Of a DNA stretch of 51,367 nucleotides, positions 23,970 through 34,205 are shown one piece after another. A program made the translations under genes and the position numbers. Each line of letters opens with the position of its first letter. Within the stretch, counting starts at the first letter, position 1. The notes under the pieces are model-generated. The model searched no databases. It was not told where the DNA came from and was given only the letters and a program-made list of their open reading frames with translations. The stretch is from Oscillospiraceae bacterium (lineage in GTDB: Bacteria > Bacillota > Clostridia > Oscillospirales > Oscillospiraceae): contig JAHAWY010000005.1 in the NCBI GenBank assembly GCA_018385135.1, positions 1 to 51,367 of the forward strand, in the 5' to 3' direction.

Positions 23970-24291
23970 AGCGGCTTGCGTATGTGGCGAGTCTGACGCC
24001 CTTGTCGGCACGATAGGAGCTTATGCCCTTGATAAGCCCGATCGTGCCGATTGATATGAGGTCGTCTACCTCGGAGGCTTGGGTGTAGTATTTCTTAACG
24101 ATGTGAGCTACCAGACGGAGATTATGCTCGATCAGCGTGTTGCGCGCGTCCATATCGCCCTGCGCCATCAGCTCGAGGTAATGGCGTTCCTCCTCAGCGC
24201 TGAGAGGCTTGGGGAAGGAACCGATGTTTTTGCCCAGCCGCAGCATTAAAAACGCTGTACCCACCAGCATCATAAAGGCACTTGTAAGCAT
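23959..24291 (-). CDS. sigK: 5' half of split sigK (pro-sigma-K, SpoIVCB part)
   Basis: ATG 24291 with GGGAGG eight bases upstream begins 111 codons ending at the junction Asn. The first 20 residues are hydrophobic (MLTSAFMMLVGTAFLMLRLG), as in the pro-sequence that SpoIVFB removes in Bacillus. Then follow FPKPLSAEEERHYLELMAQGD, the region 2.1-2.2 NTLIEHNLRLVAHIVKK, the core-binding DLISIGTIGLIKGI and LATYASRCVEN. In the unrearranged DNA the frame continues with 63 unrelated element codons to a stop at 23767. After excision it joins 12997-12638 to give a 230-residue protein, close to B. subtilis pro-SigK (241). Confidence 0.94.
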
Positions 24292-24313
24292 TATGCCGTC
24301 CTCCCATAAATCA

Positions 24314-24321
24314 TTTGTATA
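24314..24321 (-). promoter_or_regulatory. possible sigma-E type -10 element for sigK
   Basis: TATACAAA on the minus strand, 22 bases before the ATG, resembles the sigma-E -10 consensus CATACA[ACT]T. No clear ATATT -35 is seen at 13-15 bases, which is common for promoters that also need SpoIIID. Weak evidence. Confidence 0.33.
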
Positions 24322-24557
24322 CTCTATGAGAAGTCTGCAAGTCCTGATTACTGAGTTTATTCGGCTGACGGTGGAGTCAGATACGCCGACGGAGACGGCA
24401 AAGCATATGATTATGCCGAAACAAAGGTCAAATTAATGACGTGGCAAGCTTATTCAAATGCTTAACAGCGCCTGCTCTTTTTCGGCAGACGAATAGTTTT
24501 TTCGCGCGCCCGGCATACTACTTAGAAATACGGAGGCATAAAACTAGGAGAAGCAAC

Positions 24558-25508
24558 ATGGAAAGAGACATTTATGATCTGCTGATTATCGGCGGCGGCT
24601 GCGCGGGACTTACGGCGGGTATATACGGTGGACGCGCGGGACTGAAAACCGCTATTATCGAAAAGCAGTCCGCCGGCGGACAGGCGGCAATAACCGACGA
24701 AATCGCAAACTACCCCGGCTTTGACAAAATAAACGGCGCGGAGCTTGCCGAGCGTATGCTTGCGCAGGCAAAAGGCTTTGGAACCCAATGGCTGCAAGCG
24801 GATGTGCAGAGCGTGGAGCTTGACGGAAGGGTAAAGAAGCTTATTACAGACAGCGGAACGCTTGAATGTCATGCCCTTATCATTGCCACGGGTGCGAACC
24901 CGAAAAAGGCGGGTTTTTCCGGCGAGGAGGAGTATCGCGGACGCGGCGTCGGCTATTGCGCTACCTGCGACGGCTTTTTTTTCAAGGATAAGGACATTTT
25001 TGTAATAGGCGGGGGCAACAGCGCGGCGGAGGAGTCTCTATATCTGACGCGCTTCGGCAAAAGCATTAAAATCTTAGTGCGCAAAAATGAGCTGTCCTGC
25101 GCCAAAGCCATAGCAGACCGAGTTATGGCACATCCCAAAATCGAGGTTCTGTTTAACACCGAGCTTGTGCGCGCCTTTGGCGAGGAAACGCTCAAGGGGC
25201 TGGTTTATATAAACAACAAAACGGGCGAGGAGACGGAATACCGTGTTTCTCAGGAGGATAAGACCTTCGGTATTTTTGTGTTCGTTGGCTATCAGCCGAA
25301 TTCAGAGCTGTTTCGAGATAAGCTATCGCTTGACGAGCGCGGATATATAATTACAAATGAGCTTATGGAAACGAGCATTGCGGGGGTTTACGCGGCGGGT
25401 GACGTTCGCCCAAAGCCGCTGCGCCAGCTTGTAACTGCAAGCTCGGACGGCGCTATTGCCGCAGCGCAGGCTGAAAAGTATGTTGAGGGAATAAAAGCCG
25501 GTCATTGA
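24558..25508 (+). CDS. trxB: thioredoxin reductase family flavoprotein
   Basis: It uses a nicotinamide or other electron donor to reduce a thioredoxin-type partner. The 316-residue protein has an FAD-binding LLIIGGGCAGLTAGIYGGRAGL at the N-terminus, the redox-active CATC (YCATCDG, about 134-137), a second dinucleotide fold IGGGNSAAEE and the C-terminal YAAGDVRPKPLRQLVTA. I chose ATG 24558 with TAGGAG nearby; the 39 extra codons upstream do not resemble the family. It is divergent from sigK. Donor specificity (NADPH or ferredoxin-linked) is unresolved. Confidence 0.92.
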   Translation: MERDIYDLLIIGGGCAGLTAGIYGGRAGLKTAIIEKQSAGGQAAITDEIANYPGFDKINGAELAERMLAQAKGFGTQWLQADVQSVELDGRVKKLITDSGTLECHALIIATGANPKKAGFSGEEEYRGRGVGYCATCDGFFFKDKDIFVIGGGNSAAEESLYLTRFGKSIKILVRKNELSCAKAIADRVMAHPKIEVLFNTELVRAFGEETLKGLVYINNKTGEETEYRVSQEDKTFGIFVFVGYQPNSELFRDKLSLDERGYIITNELMETSIAGVYAAGDVRPKPLRQLVTASSDGAIAAAQAEKYVEGIKAGH

Positions 25509-25662
25509 CACGCGAGGTGTGCGGAATAATTCCGCTCCCCATGTTTTCGTTAGCATTTTTGAAAATAAAGCGCTAATGAAAGCGTGGGGATGATGTCACA
25601 AAAATAATATTTTATCGAACCGAAAACGTCCGAAAACATTGATATTACTGGAAAAACAAGAA

Positions 25663-25693
25663 AAATCCCGCAATCGTAATGACTGCGGGATTT
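25663..25693. terminator. terminator between trxB and tRNA-Gly
   Basis: Perfect 10-bp arms 25663-25672 and 25684-25693 (AAATCCCGCA / TGCGGGATTT) with an 11-nt loop; A-rich upstream and T-rich downstream, able to act for trxB and for the convergent tRNA transcript. Confidence 0.82.
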
Positions 25694-25702
25694 CGTGTTC
25701 TT

Positions 25703-25776
25703 TGGAGCGGGTGAGGGGAATCGAACCCCCGCATTCAGCTTGGGAAGCTGATGTTCTGCCATTAAACTACACCCGC
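25703..25776 (-). tRNA. tRNA-Gly (CCC anticodon)
   Basis: Minus-strand cloverleaf of 74 nt including encoded CCA: acceptor GCGGGTG / CACCCGC, D arm with AGTTTAATGG, anticodon arm TCAGC-TTCCCAA-GCTGA with CCC at 25744-25742, and T loop TTCGATT. The 3' end TCCA is genomically encoded. Confidence 0.96.
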
Positions 25777-25836
25777 GGATATTAGATTAGAACAATGGGT
25801 ATTCTACCACGCTTTGCGTATGCACGCAAGAGCTTT

Positions 25837-25871
25837 TTCGCCGTGCCGGAGTATAGCGCCGACACGGCGAA
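25837..25871. terminator. hairpin downstream of gatD
   Basis: Arms TTCGCCGTG (25837-25845) and CACGGCGAA (25863-25871) form a 9-bp stem extended by inner CGG/CCG pairs. It follows the gatD stop by a few bases; the tail is not a T-run in the gatD direction, so efficiency is unclear. Confidence 0.45.
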
Positions 25872-25877
25872 TTTACG

Positions 25878-26609
25878 TCATTTTTCGCCGAGGCGATTTT
25901 TCATATAAAAATGCGCATTAAGCTCAAGCTCGTCATCGAGAGGCTCAAGCAAGGCGCTCGGATTGCTTCTTGAAAGCGCTGCGAGAAGTATGCAGTCTGC
26001 TAATTCCGGGTTTTTGGCAAGCAAAGGACCGTGAGAATAGGTGCAGTAAACATTTTTATAGCGCGCGCCCTCGGTGCCGTCCTCACCGTTGTTGCCAAAG
26101 CCTTTTATTACCTCGCCAAGAGGCTTGGTATTGCTGCCCAGATAGGTCTTGCCTGTGTGACTTTCAAAGCCGACAACGATGCTGCCGGAAAAATCATCCA
26201 CGCGGCTGAACATACAGTTGCCAACCATGCGGGTTTCGCCGTCAACGGTGTGAAGGTCAAGCGCGCCTATATAATCGGTTTGATGCCCCTCAAGGCTTAT
26301 GCCGTATTGCCCCATGAGCTGATACGAGCCGCCGACACAAAAAAACACCTTTTCATCCTCCACGGCGGCGATTATTTCCTTGTCAACACCGCTGCGAAGC
26401 TCGTTTAGAAGAATTTCTCTTTCAAGCTCCTGACCTCCGCCCATAAAAAAGAGGTCGAACTGCGTAAAATCAATGCTTTTGCCGATGGGGACACGGGTCA
26501 GCTCATATTCGATGCCGCGCCATTCCAAGCGCCGAATCAGGCACTGAACATTGCCGGAGTCGCCGAAAAGATTAAGAACGTCCGGATAAAGGTGACAAAT
26601 TTTCAGCAT
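25878..26609 (-). CDS. gatD: lipid II isoglutaminyl synthase, glutaminase subunit
   Basis: GatD frees ammonia from glutamine for MurT, which amidates the alpha-carboxyl of D-Glu in lipid II. The 243-residue protein is a class I (CobB/CobQ-like) glutamine amidotransferase: the oxyanion segment FFMGGGQELE, the nucleophile Cys in FFCVGGSYQLMG (about residue 91) and the catalytic His in YSHGPLL. It lies 11 bases downstream of murT on the same strand. Confidence 0.94.
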   Translation of the reverse strand: MLKICHLYPDVLNLFGDSGNVQCLIRRLEWRGIEYELTRVPIGKSIDFTQFDLFFMGGGQELEREILLNELRSGVDKEIIAAVEDEKVFFCVGGSYQLMGQYGISLEGHQTDYIGALDLHTVDGETRMVGNCMFSRVDDFSGSIVVGFESHTGKTYLGSNTKPLGEVIKGFGNNGEDGTEGARYKNVYCTYSHGPLLAKNPELADCILLAALSRSNPSALLEPLDDELELNAHFYMKNRLGEK

Positions 26610-26620
26610 GGCTTGTCCTC

Positions 26621-27991
26621 CTATTCCCAGAAATCCTTGCCGCCGAAAGCGGCGCTCATCTTCGCGCGCAGCTCCATCATGGCGGAATAGGTAGGCGCGA
26701 TAACAACAGGCAGCTCCTGTGAGCTGATTGACTTTATAAGCTCGTCGTAGTTGTCAAAGACTCTTATATGTTCAGTGGGTATGCCCGCGTATTTCAGACG
26801 TACTGCCATGTCGTCTCTGCGAATGCCGGAAACGTAAATCTCACCGAAAAGCTCCGTAAGCTCCGCAAGGCGTTCAAAGCGCACGTCCCAAATCCAAGAT
26901 ATGTCTGTGCCGTCGCCCGTGTTGTCGTTAATACAGCAGACAAAAAGGGTCTTGTCCGTAAGCTCGGAGAGATAGTTTATTACCTGGTTGAAGCCGGTGG
27001 CGTTTTTGACAAGTATCATGCGCGCCTTGCTCTGCCCCATATCAAACTGCTCCATGCGCCCAAAGCCGCAGCTAAAGGTGCTCAGCGCGTTGATTGACGC
27101 AAAGGGATCGATAAGCATTGCCTGAGAAACCGCCATAGCGCCTATTGCGTTATAGATATTGTATGCGCCGGGGAGATTTATGGTGGCATCCGCATATTCG
27201 TTGAAAATGCGCATTTTGACCTTGGTAGTGTCCAAACCGCAGTCTTTGATTTCGGAAACGGCTATGATGGGCCATTCCCGCTTGGTTCCGCATTTAGGAC
27301 AGTAAAAGCCGCCGAGATAGCCGAAAGTGCGGTAGCTGTATTCATATTCGACCTTGCAGCGGGGACAGTAGGCAGCCTCGTCTATTTCCGAGACAGGGCT
27401 TTTGTAGATAGAGGTATCGACGCCGTAAAAGAAAACTGTGTTGTCAATCCTGTTTGCAAGGGAGGAGGTGAGTGGGCAGTCGGCGTTAAGGCAGACCTTT
27501 GCGTGAGGGGAGTTGTATATGCCGAGGAGTATGCTCTCAAGCGTGTTTGAAACATCGCCAAAGCGGTCAAGCTGGTCTCGAAACACGTTTGTAACGAGAA
27601 TACAGTCCGGATCAAGATAGCGGCAGACCTCCTTGGAGGCAGCCTCGTCGCACTCGATAATGGCGTATTTTTTCAGGGGCTTGCCGCGCATTGTGGAGTG
27701 TTCAACAAATTCGGCGGTGATGCCGCCGATTAGATTTGCTCCGCTGCGGTTGGCAAAATAGGAGGTCTTGGCTTTAGCAAAGATTTCCTCGATCATTCTC
27801 GCGCTTGTGGTTTTGCCGTTTGTGCCGGTTATTACGACGCAGTGAACGTCCTTCGCCAGCTCACCGAGAAGCTGGGGGCACATTTGAAGCGCGAGCTTGC
27901 CGGGGATAGCTGTTCCGCCGCGCCCGAAAAGCCGCAGTATTCCTGTTAAAACCTTGCAGGCGAGTATCGCCCAAAAAATACGAAATTTCAT
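26621..27991 (-). CDS. murT: lipid II isoglutaminyl synthase, Mur ligase subunit
   Basis: MurT activates the D-Glu carboxyl of lipid II with ATP. The 456-residue protein has an N-terminal hydrophobic helix, the Mur ligase P-loop VVITGTNGKTT, the family-specific Cys4 zinc ribbon YCPRC...YCPKCG in the middle domain, and a C-terminal DUF1727-type domain. I place the start at ATG 27991. No Shine-Dalgarno precedes it; instead a TATAAT lies 9 bases upstream, so the mRNA is probably leaderless. A longer reading from 28015 would start inside the promoter. Confidence 0.95.
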   Translation of the reverse strand: MKFRIFWAILACKVLTGILRLFGRGGTAIPGKLALQMCPQLLGELAKDVHCVVITGTNGKTTSARMIEEIFAKAKTSYFANRSGANLIGGITAEFVEHSTMRGKPLKKYAIIECDEAASKEVCRYLDPDCILVTNVFRDQLDRFGDVSNTLESILLGIYNSPHAKVCLNADCPLTSSLANRIDNTVFFYGVDTSIYKSPVSEIDEAAYCPRCKVEYEYSYRTFGYLGGFYCPKCGTKREWPIIAVSEIKDCGLDTTKVKMRIFNEYADATINLPGAYNIYNAIGAMAVSQAMLIDPFASINALSTFSCGFGRMEQFDMGQSKARMILVKNATGFNQVINYLSELTDKTLFVCCINDNTGDGTDISWIWDVRFERLAELTELFGEIYVSGIRRDDMAVRLKYAGIPTEHIRVFDNYDELIKSISSQELPVVIAPTYSAMMELRAKMSAAFGGKDFWE

Positions 27992-28000
27992 AACGGTATT

Positions 28001-28028
28001 ATTATACCACGACAAATAAGAAATGCAA
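28001..28028 (-). promoter_or_regulatory. promoter of murT-gatD, predicting a leaderless mRNA
   Basis: Minus strand TTGCAT (28028-28023), 16 bases, TATAAT (28006-28001). Transcription should begin about seven bases on, at or within a few bases of the ATG at 27991. Confidence 0.72.
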
Positions 28029-28082
28029 TATTTTCCATAATAAACAAGAGCTTGCCTTGCCGTTAGTTTAGGAATATAAATA

Positions 28083-28107
28083 GCGGGCAGATTTCTGAGC
28101 TGCCCGC
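28083..28107 (-). terminator. hairpin terminator after ligA
   Basis: Arms GCGGGCAG (28083-28090) and CTGCCCGC (28100-28107) with a 9-nt loop, nine bases past the ligA stop, followed on the minus strand by an AT-rich run. Confidence 0.7.
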
Positions 28108-28115
28108 CATTTGAT

Positions 28116-30786
<2,671 letters not shown>

Positions 30787-30852
30787 AAGGATACCCCCTA
30801 TGCCATTTATATTTTCAAGCCGCGGCAATATGCCGGACAATTGATAAAAACA

Positions 30853-32109
30853 CTATTCCGCTTTCAAAATCTCGTCGCAAGCGAGCATAACGCCGAGCTT
30901 GCCGCTTTCATAGGTAAGACCGCCCTGCATATAGCCCAGATACGGCTCACGAATAGGTCCGTCGCAGGACAGTTCAATGGATGAGCCTTGGATAAAAGCG
31001 CCCGCCGCCATGACTACCTCGTCGCTGTAGCCGGGCATTGCCCAAGGCACGGGGGTAACGAAGCTGTCTACCGGCGCCCCGTGCTGAATGCCGGTGCAGA
31101 ATTTGCAGAGCCTGTCTGCGCTGCCGAATTCTATCATCTGAATAATATCGTGGCGCGGCTCGGTTGCGGCGGGGGAAGTCTTAAAGCCCAGCGCCTCCAT
31201 CATGCCCGCGCAGAAGCACGCGGTTTTCAGCGCCTGCGCAACAATATGGGGAGCCATGAAAAAGCCTTGGAACAGTGAACGGTTCTGCCCCATGGTGCAG
31301 CCGCATTCGCCGCCTATGCCGGGTGCGGTCATGCGGATAGCCGCGCGCTCAACCAAATCGGCTCTGCCGGCAATATAGCCACCGGTGGGGGCAAGCCCAC
31401 CGCCGGGGTTTTTGATAAGGCTGCCTGCGATGAGGTCTGCTCCAACCTCGGTAGGCTCACGAAGCTCGGTAAATTCGCCGTAACAGTTATCGACCATGAT
31501 GCTTGCGTGCTTATTCGTCCGGCGCACCGCTTTTATTATTTCGCCGATATCGTCCACGCTGAAGGCACGGCGGTTTCCATAGCCGCGTGAGCGCTGGATA
31601 AGCACCGCGCCGACCCTGCTGTCAGACGCTGCCTTTTCTATGTTTGCAAAATCCGGCTCGCCGTTGGGCAGCAGGTCAACCTGCGTATAGCCAACACCGT
31701 AGAACTTGAGAGAGCCGTCGCAGTCGCCTGCCGTGCCGATTGTGCGCTGAAGCGTGTCATACGGCGCCCCTGTTACGGAAAGCAGGGTCTCTCCCGGCTT
31801 ACATATTGCGAAAAGGGCGGTTGCCAAGGTGTGTGTGCCGTTAACAAAGCCTATGCGGACCAGCGCGGATTCCGCGCCGAAAACACGGGCATAGATCTTG
31901 TCAAGAGTTTCGCGCCCCAAATCGTCGTAGCCGTAGCCTGTTGTGCCCGCAAAGCAGGCATCAGAAACACGAAATTCCTGAAACGCCGCCATCACCTTCA
32001 TTGTACACTGCTCGGAAACAGAGTCGATATGCGCGAAGGCGTCTGTCAGTCTGCTCTGTGTTTGGGCGGCAAGGCTTAGCACGCGTGGAGATATATCCTG
32101 AATGCTCAT
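30853..32109 (-). CDS. YnbB-like PLP enzyme (methionine gamma-lyase family)
   Basis: The 418-residue protein belongs to the PLP-dependent group typified by Bacillus YnbB, sometimes labelled aluminium resistance protein. Visible blocks are CFAGTTGYGYDDLGR, FVNGTHTLATALFA, MVDNCYGEF (PLP-contacting Asp) and the Schiff-base Lys in LIKNPGGGLAPTGGYIAG. The true substrate is not established. It lies between an M42 peptidase and yunB on the same strand, with short gaps. Confidence 0.88.
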   Translation of the reverse strand: MSIQDISPRVLSLAAQTQSRLTDAFAHIDSVSEQCTMKVMAAFQEFRVSDACFAGTTGYGYDDLGRETLDKIYARVFGAESALVRIGFVNGTHTLATALFAICKPGETLLSVTGAPYDTLQRTIGTAGDCDGSLKFYGVGYTQVDLLPNGEPDFANIEKAASDSRVGAVLIQRSRGYGNRRAFSVDDIGEIIKAVRRTNKHASIMVDNCYGEFTELREPTEVGADLIAGSLIKNPGGGLAPTGGYIAGRADLVERAAIRMTAPGIGGECGCTMGQNRSLFQGFFMAPHIVAQALKTACFCAGMMEALGFKTSPAATEPRHDIIQMIEFGSADRLCKFCTGIQHGAPVDSFVTPVPWAMPGYSDEVVMAAGAFIQGSSIELSCDGPIREPYLGYMQGGLTYESGKLGVMLACDEILKAE

Positions 32110-32120
32110 ATGAAAATCCT

Positions 32121-33143
32121 TTAATCCTTTAGTACTGTCTCTATAAGAAGCCGCGCCAGCTCCGGCATTACTTCAAAATCGGAGATTTTTGCAATGCTGG
32201 CCGGGGAGTGGATGTTGCGAAGCGGAGCGGAAAGGGCGATGGTGTCAACGCCGATGCCGCTGCGCTGGATAACTGAGGCGTCTGTGCCGCCTGCGATCAT
32301 GTGCTTTGTCTGCCACTTGATGTTGTTCATATCGGCAAGCTCCGTCACCTGCGAATACAGCCTGCGGCTATAGAGCGTGCCTCTGTCCATAAAGGGGATT
32401 ACTATGCCCTCACCGAGCTTGCAGATCGTCTTGCCCTCGGGTACATCCGGCAGGTCTGCCGCTGTAGTGCCTTCAAGCACGATGGCAACCTCCGGGCAGA
32501 TGCGGTTTGCGACCACCTTAGCCCCGCGCGTGCCAATCTCCTCTTGAACGGTGAAGGCGAAGGTGCAGTCGCAGGGAAGCTCACTTTCAAGCAGCTTGAT
32601 CATAGCCGCGCAGCCAACGCGGTCGTCGAGCGCCTTCGCTTTGATAAAGCCCTCGCCGAATTCATAAACACTGTCATCAAAAACTCCGTAATCCCCTAGG
32701 GGTACAAGCCCCTCCGCCTCGTCCTTTGAAGCTGCGCCGATGTCAACATACATCTCCTCGCGCTTGGGAACGTTTTTTTCCTCCTCTTTGTCAACAAGGT
32801 GATACGCCTTGATGCCGATAACGCCGGGAATGCGGTTTTTGCCTATATATACGCGCTTGCCTATTACAACGCGTCTGTCAACTCCGCCGAGAAAGTCAAA
32901 GCGCAGGTAGCCGTCGTCGTCAATGCCGGTTATGATGATGCCGACCTCGTCCATATGCGCGCAGAGCATTATTTTCTTTGTAGGGGCAACGCGACCTTTT
33001 TTTGTTACGATGAGGTTGCCCATTGAGTCGGTCATGACCTCGTCCGCGTGCGGCATGACGCGCTCAAGAATATAGTCTCTTACCTCATCCTCGTAGCCGG
33101 AGGGACCGCTGAGATAGCAAAGAGTTTTCAAGGTTTCAAGCAT
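32121..33143 (-). CDS. M42 family metallopeptidase (first copy)
   Basis: The 340-residue protein has the M42 glutamyl aminopeptidase/endoglucanase-like layout: SGPSGYEDEVRDY, the metal ligand His in LCAHMDEVG, the bridging Asp in AKALDDRVGC, the catalytic Glu pair in VQEEIGTRGA, and the last ligand His in NIHSPASI. These are cytosolic dinuclear-metal aminopeptidases. It sits four bases from a second M42 gene. Confidence 0.93.
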   Translation of the reverse strand: MLETLKTLCYLSGPSGYEDEVRDYILERVMPHADEVMTDSMGNLIVTKKGRVAPTKKIMLCAHMDEVGIIITGIDDDGYLRFDFLGGVDRRVVIGKRVYIGKNRIPGVIGIKAYHLVDKEEEKNVPKREEMYVDIGAASKDEAEGLVPLGDYGVFDDSVYEFGEGFIKAKALDDRVGCAAMIKLLESELPCDCTFAFTVQEEIGTRGAKVVANRICPEVAIVLEGTTAADLPDVPEGKTICKLGEGIVIPFMDRGTLYSRRLYSQVTELADMNNIKWQTKHMIAGGTDASVIQRSGIGVDTIALSAPLRNIHSPASIAKISDFEVMPELARLLIETVLKD

Positions 33144-33147
33144 GGGC

Positions 33148-34179
33148 TTATTCCTCCTCTCCGAGCTTTAAGGCAAGCTCCGCCACAAGCTTTATTATCG
33201 CCTCGGCGTCGCGGATATCTGCCGTTTCAACAGGACTGTGCATATATTTAACGGGCAGAGAGACGATGGCTGTTTCCACGCCCTCGCGGCTTACTTGAAT
33301 TACCCAGCCGTTGGTGCCGGTGTTGCCGCTCATTACCTCGACCTGACAGGGAATTGACTTTTCCTTTGCGATATCAAGAAGCAGTCCCGAAAGCGCGCGG
33401 TTCATGTTCGGACCGACTCCTATGGCTGCGCCTTTTCCCATGTCCATAGTTTCGCCCTTTTTTGAGTCGGGCGTTGCGGCATGGGTAACATCAAGGGCAA
33501 CGGCATAGTCCGGAGCGATGGCATAAGCGCCGGTGACAGCGCCGCGCATACCCAGCTCCTCCTGCGTGCTTATTAGGCAGTAAACATCCAGACCGAGACT
33601 GTGTGAGGAGAGTGCCTCCATTATCTTGATGATAATGGCAACGCAGGAACGGTCATCAAGCGCCATGCTGCAAATCTGATGCTCGCCGAAGCACTCTCCT
33701 TCTCCGGCAAAAACGGCGGCAGTGCCTAGCGGGATAAGCTCTTTTGCCCGCTCCGCGGAAAGACCCGCGTCGATAAAAAGCTTTTTTGCGTCAATGGATT
33801 TATCCATATCCTCAGAAGAAAGCGCGTGCGGCGGCATGGTGTCGATAATGCCGCGAATAGGAGGCTCTGTAAGGAGCTTCACCTCACGGGCGGGCAGCAT
33901 ACGCGGGTCGATGCCGCCGAGATTTGCAAAGCGCAGAAAGCCGGATTTATGGATTTCGGTCACGATCATTCCGATTTGATCCATATGCGCGTCAAGCAGC
34001 AGCTTTTTCGCGTTTGGCTTACCGCAGCGCTTTACGGCGATAAGGTTGCCCATCGCGTCCGTGCCGATTTCGTCAACATAGGGAGCGAGCAGCTCGGAAA
34101 CTCGCGCATAGGCGCGCTCCTCAAAGCCCGAGGGCGCGGGAACGGCGCATAGGTCAAATATCAGGTCCTTTAGTTGCAT
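33148..34179 (-). CDS. M42 family metallopeptidase (second copy)
   Basis: The 343-residue protein shares the M42 ligands with its neighbour: PAPSGFEERAY, LLDAHMDQIGM, MALDDRSCVA, STQEELGMRGA and KYMHSPVETA. The two proteins differ widely outside the motifs, so this is an old duplication or two separate subfamilies. I chose ATG 34179, behind AAAGG; the ATG at 34197 lacks a site. Confidence 0.93.
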   Translation of the reverse strand: MQLKDLIFDLCAVPAPSGFEERAYARVSELLAPYVDEIGTDAMGNLIAVKRCGKPNAKKLLLDAHMDQIGMIVTEIHKSGFLRFANLGGIDPRMLPAREVKLLTEPPIRGIIDTMPPHALSSEDMDKSIDAKKLFIDAGLSAERAKELIPLGTAAVFAGEGECFGEHQICSMALDDRSCVAIIIKIMEALSSHSLGLDVYCLISTQEELGMRGAVTGAYAIAPDYAVALDVTHAATPDSKKGETMDMGKGAAIGVGPNMNRALSGLLLDIAKEKSIPCQVEVMSGNTGTNGWVIQVSREGVETAIVSLPVKYMHSPVETADIRDAEAIIKLVAELALKLGEEE

Positions 34180-34205
34180 ATTGATTTGCCTTTCCAATAT
34201 TTTTG

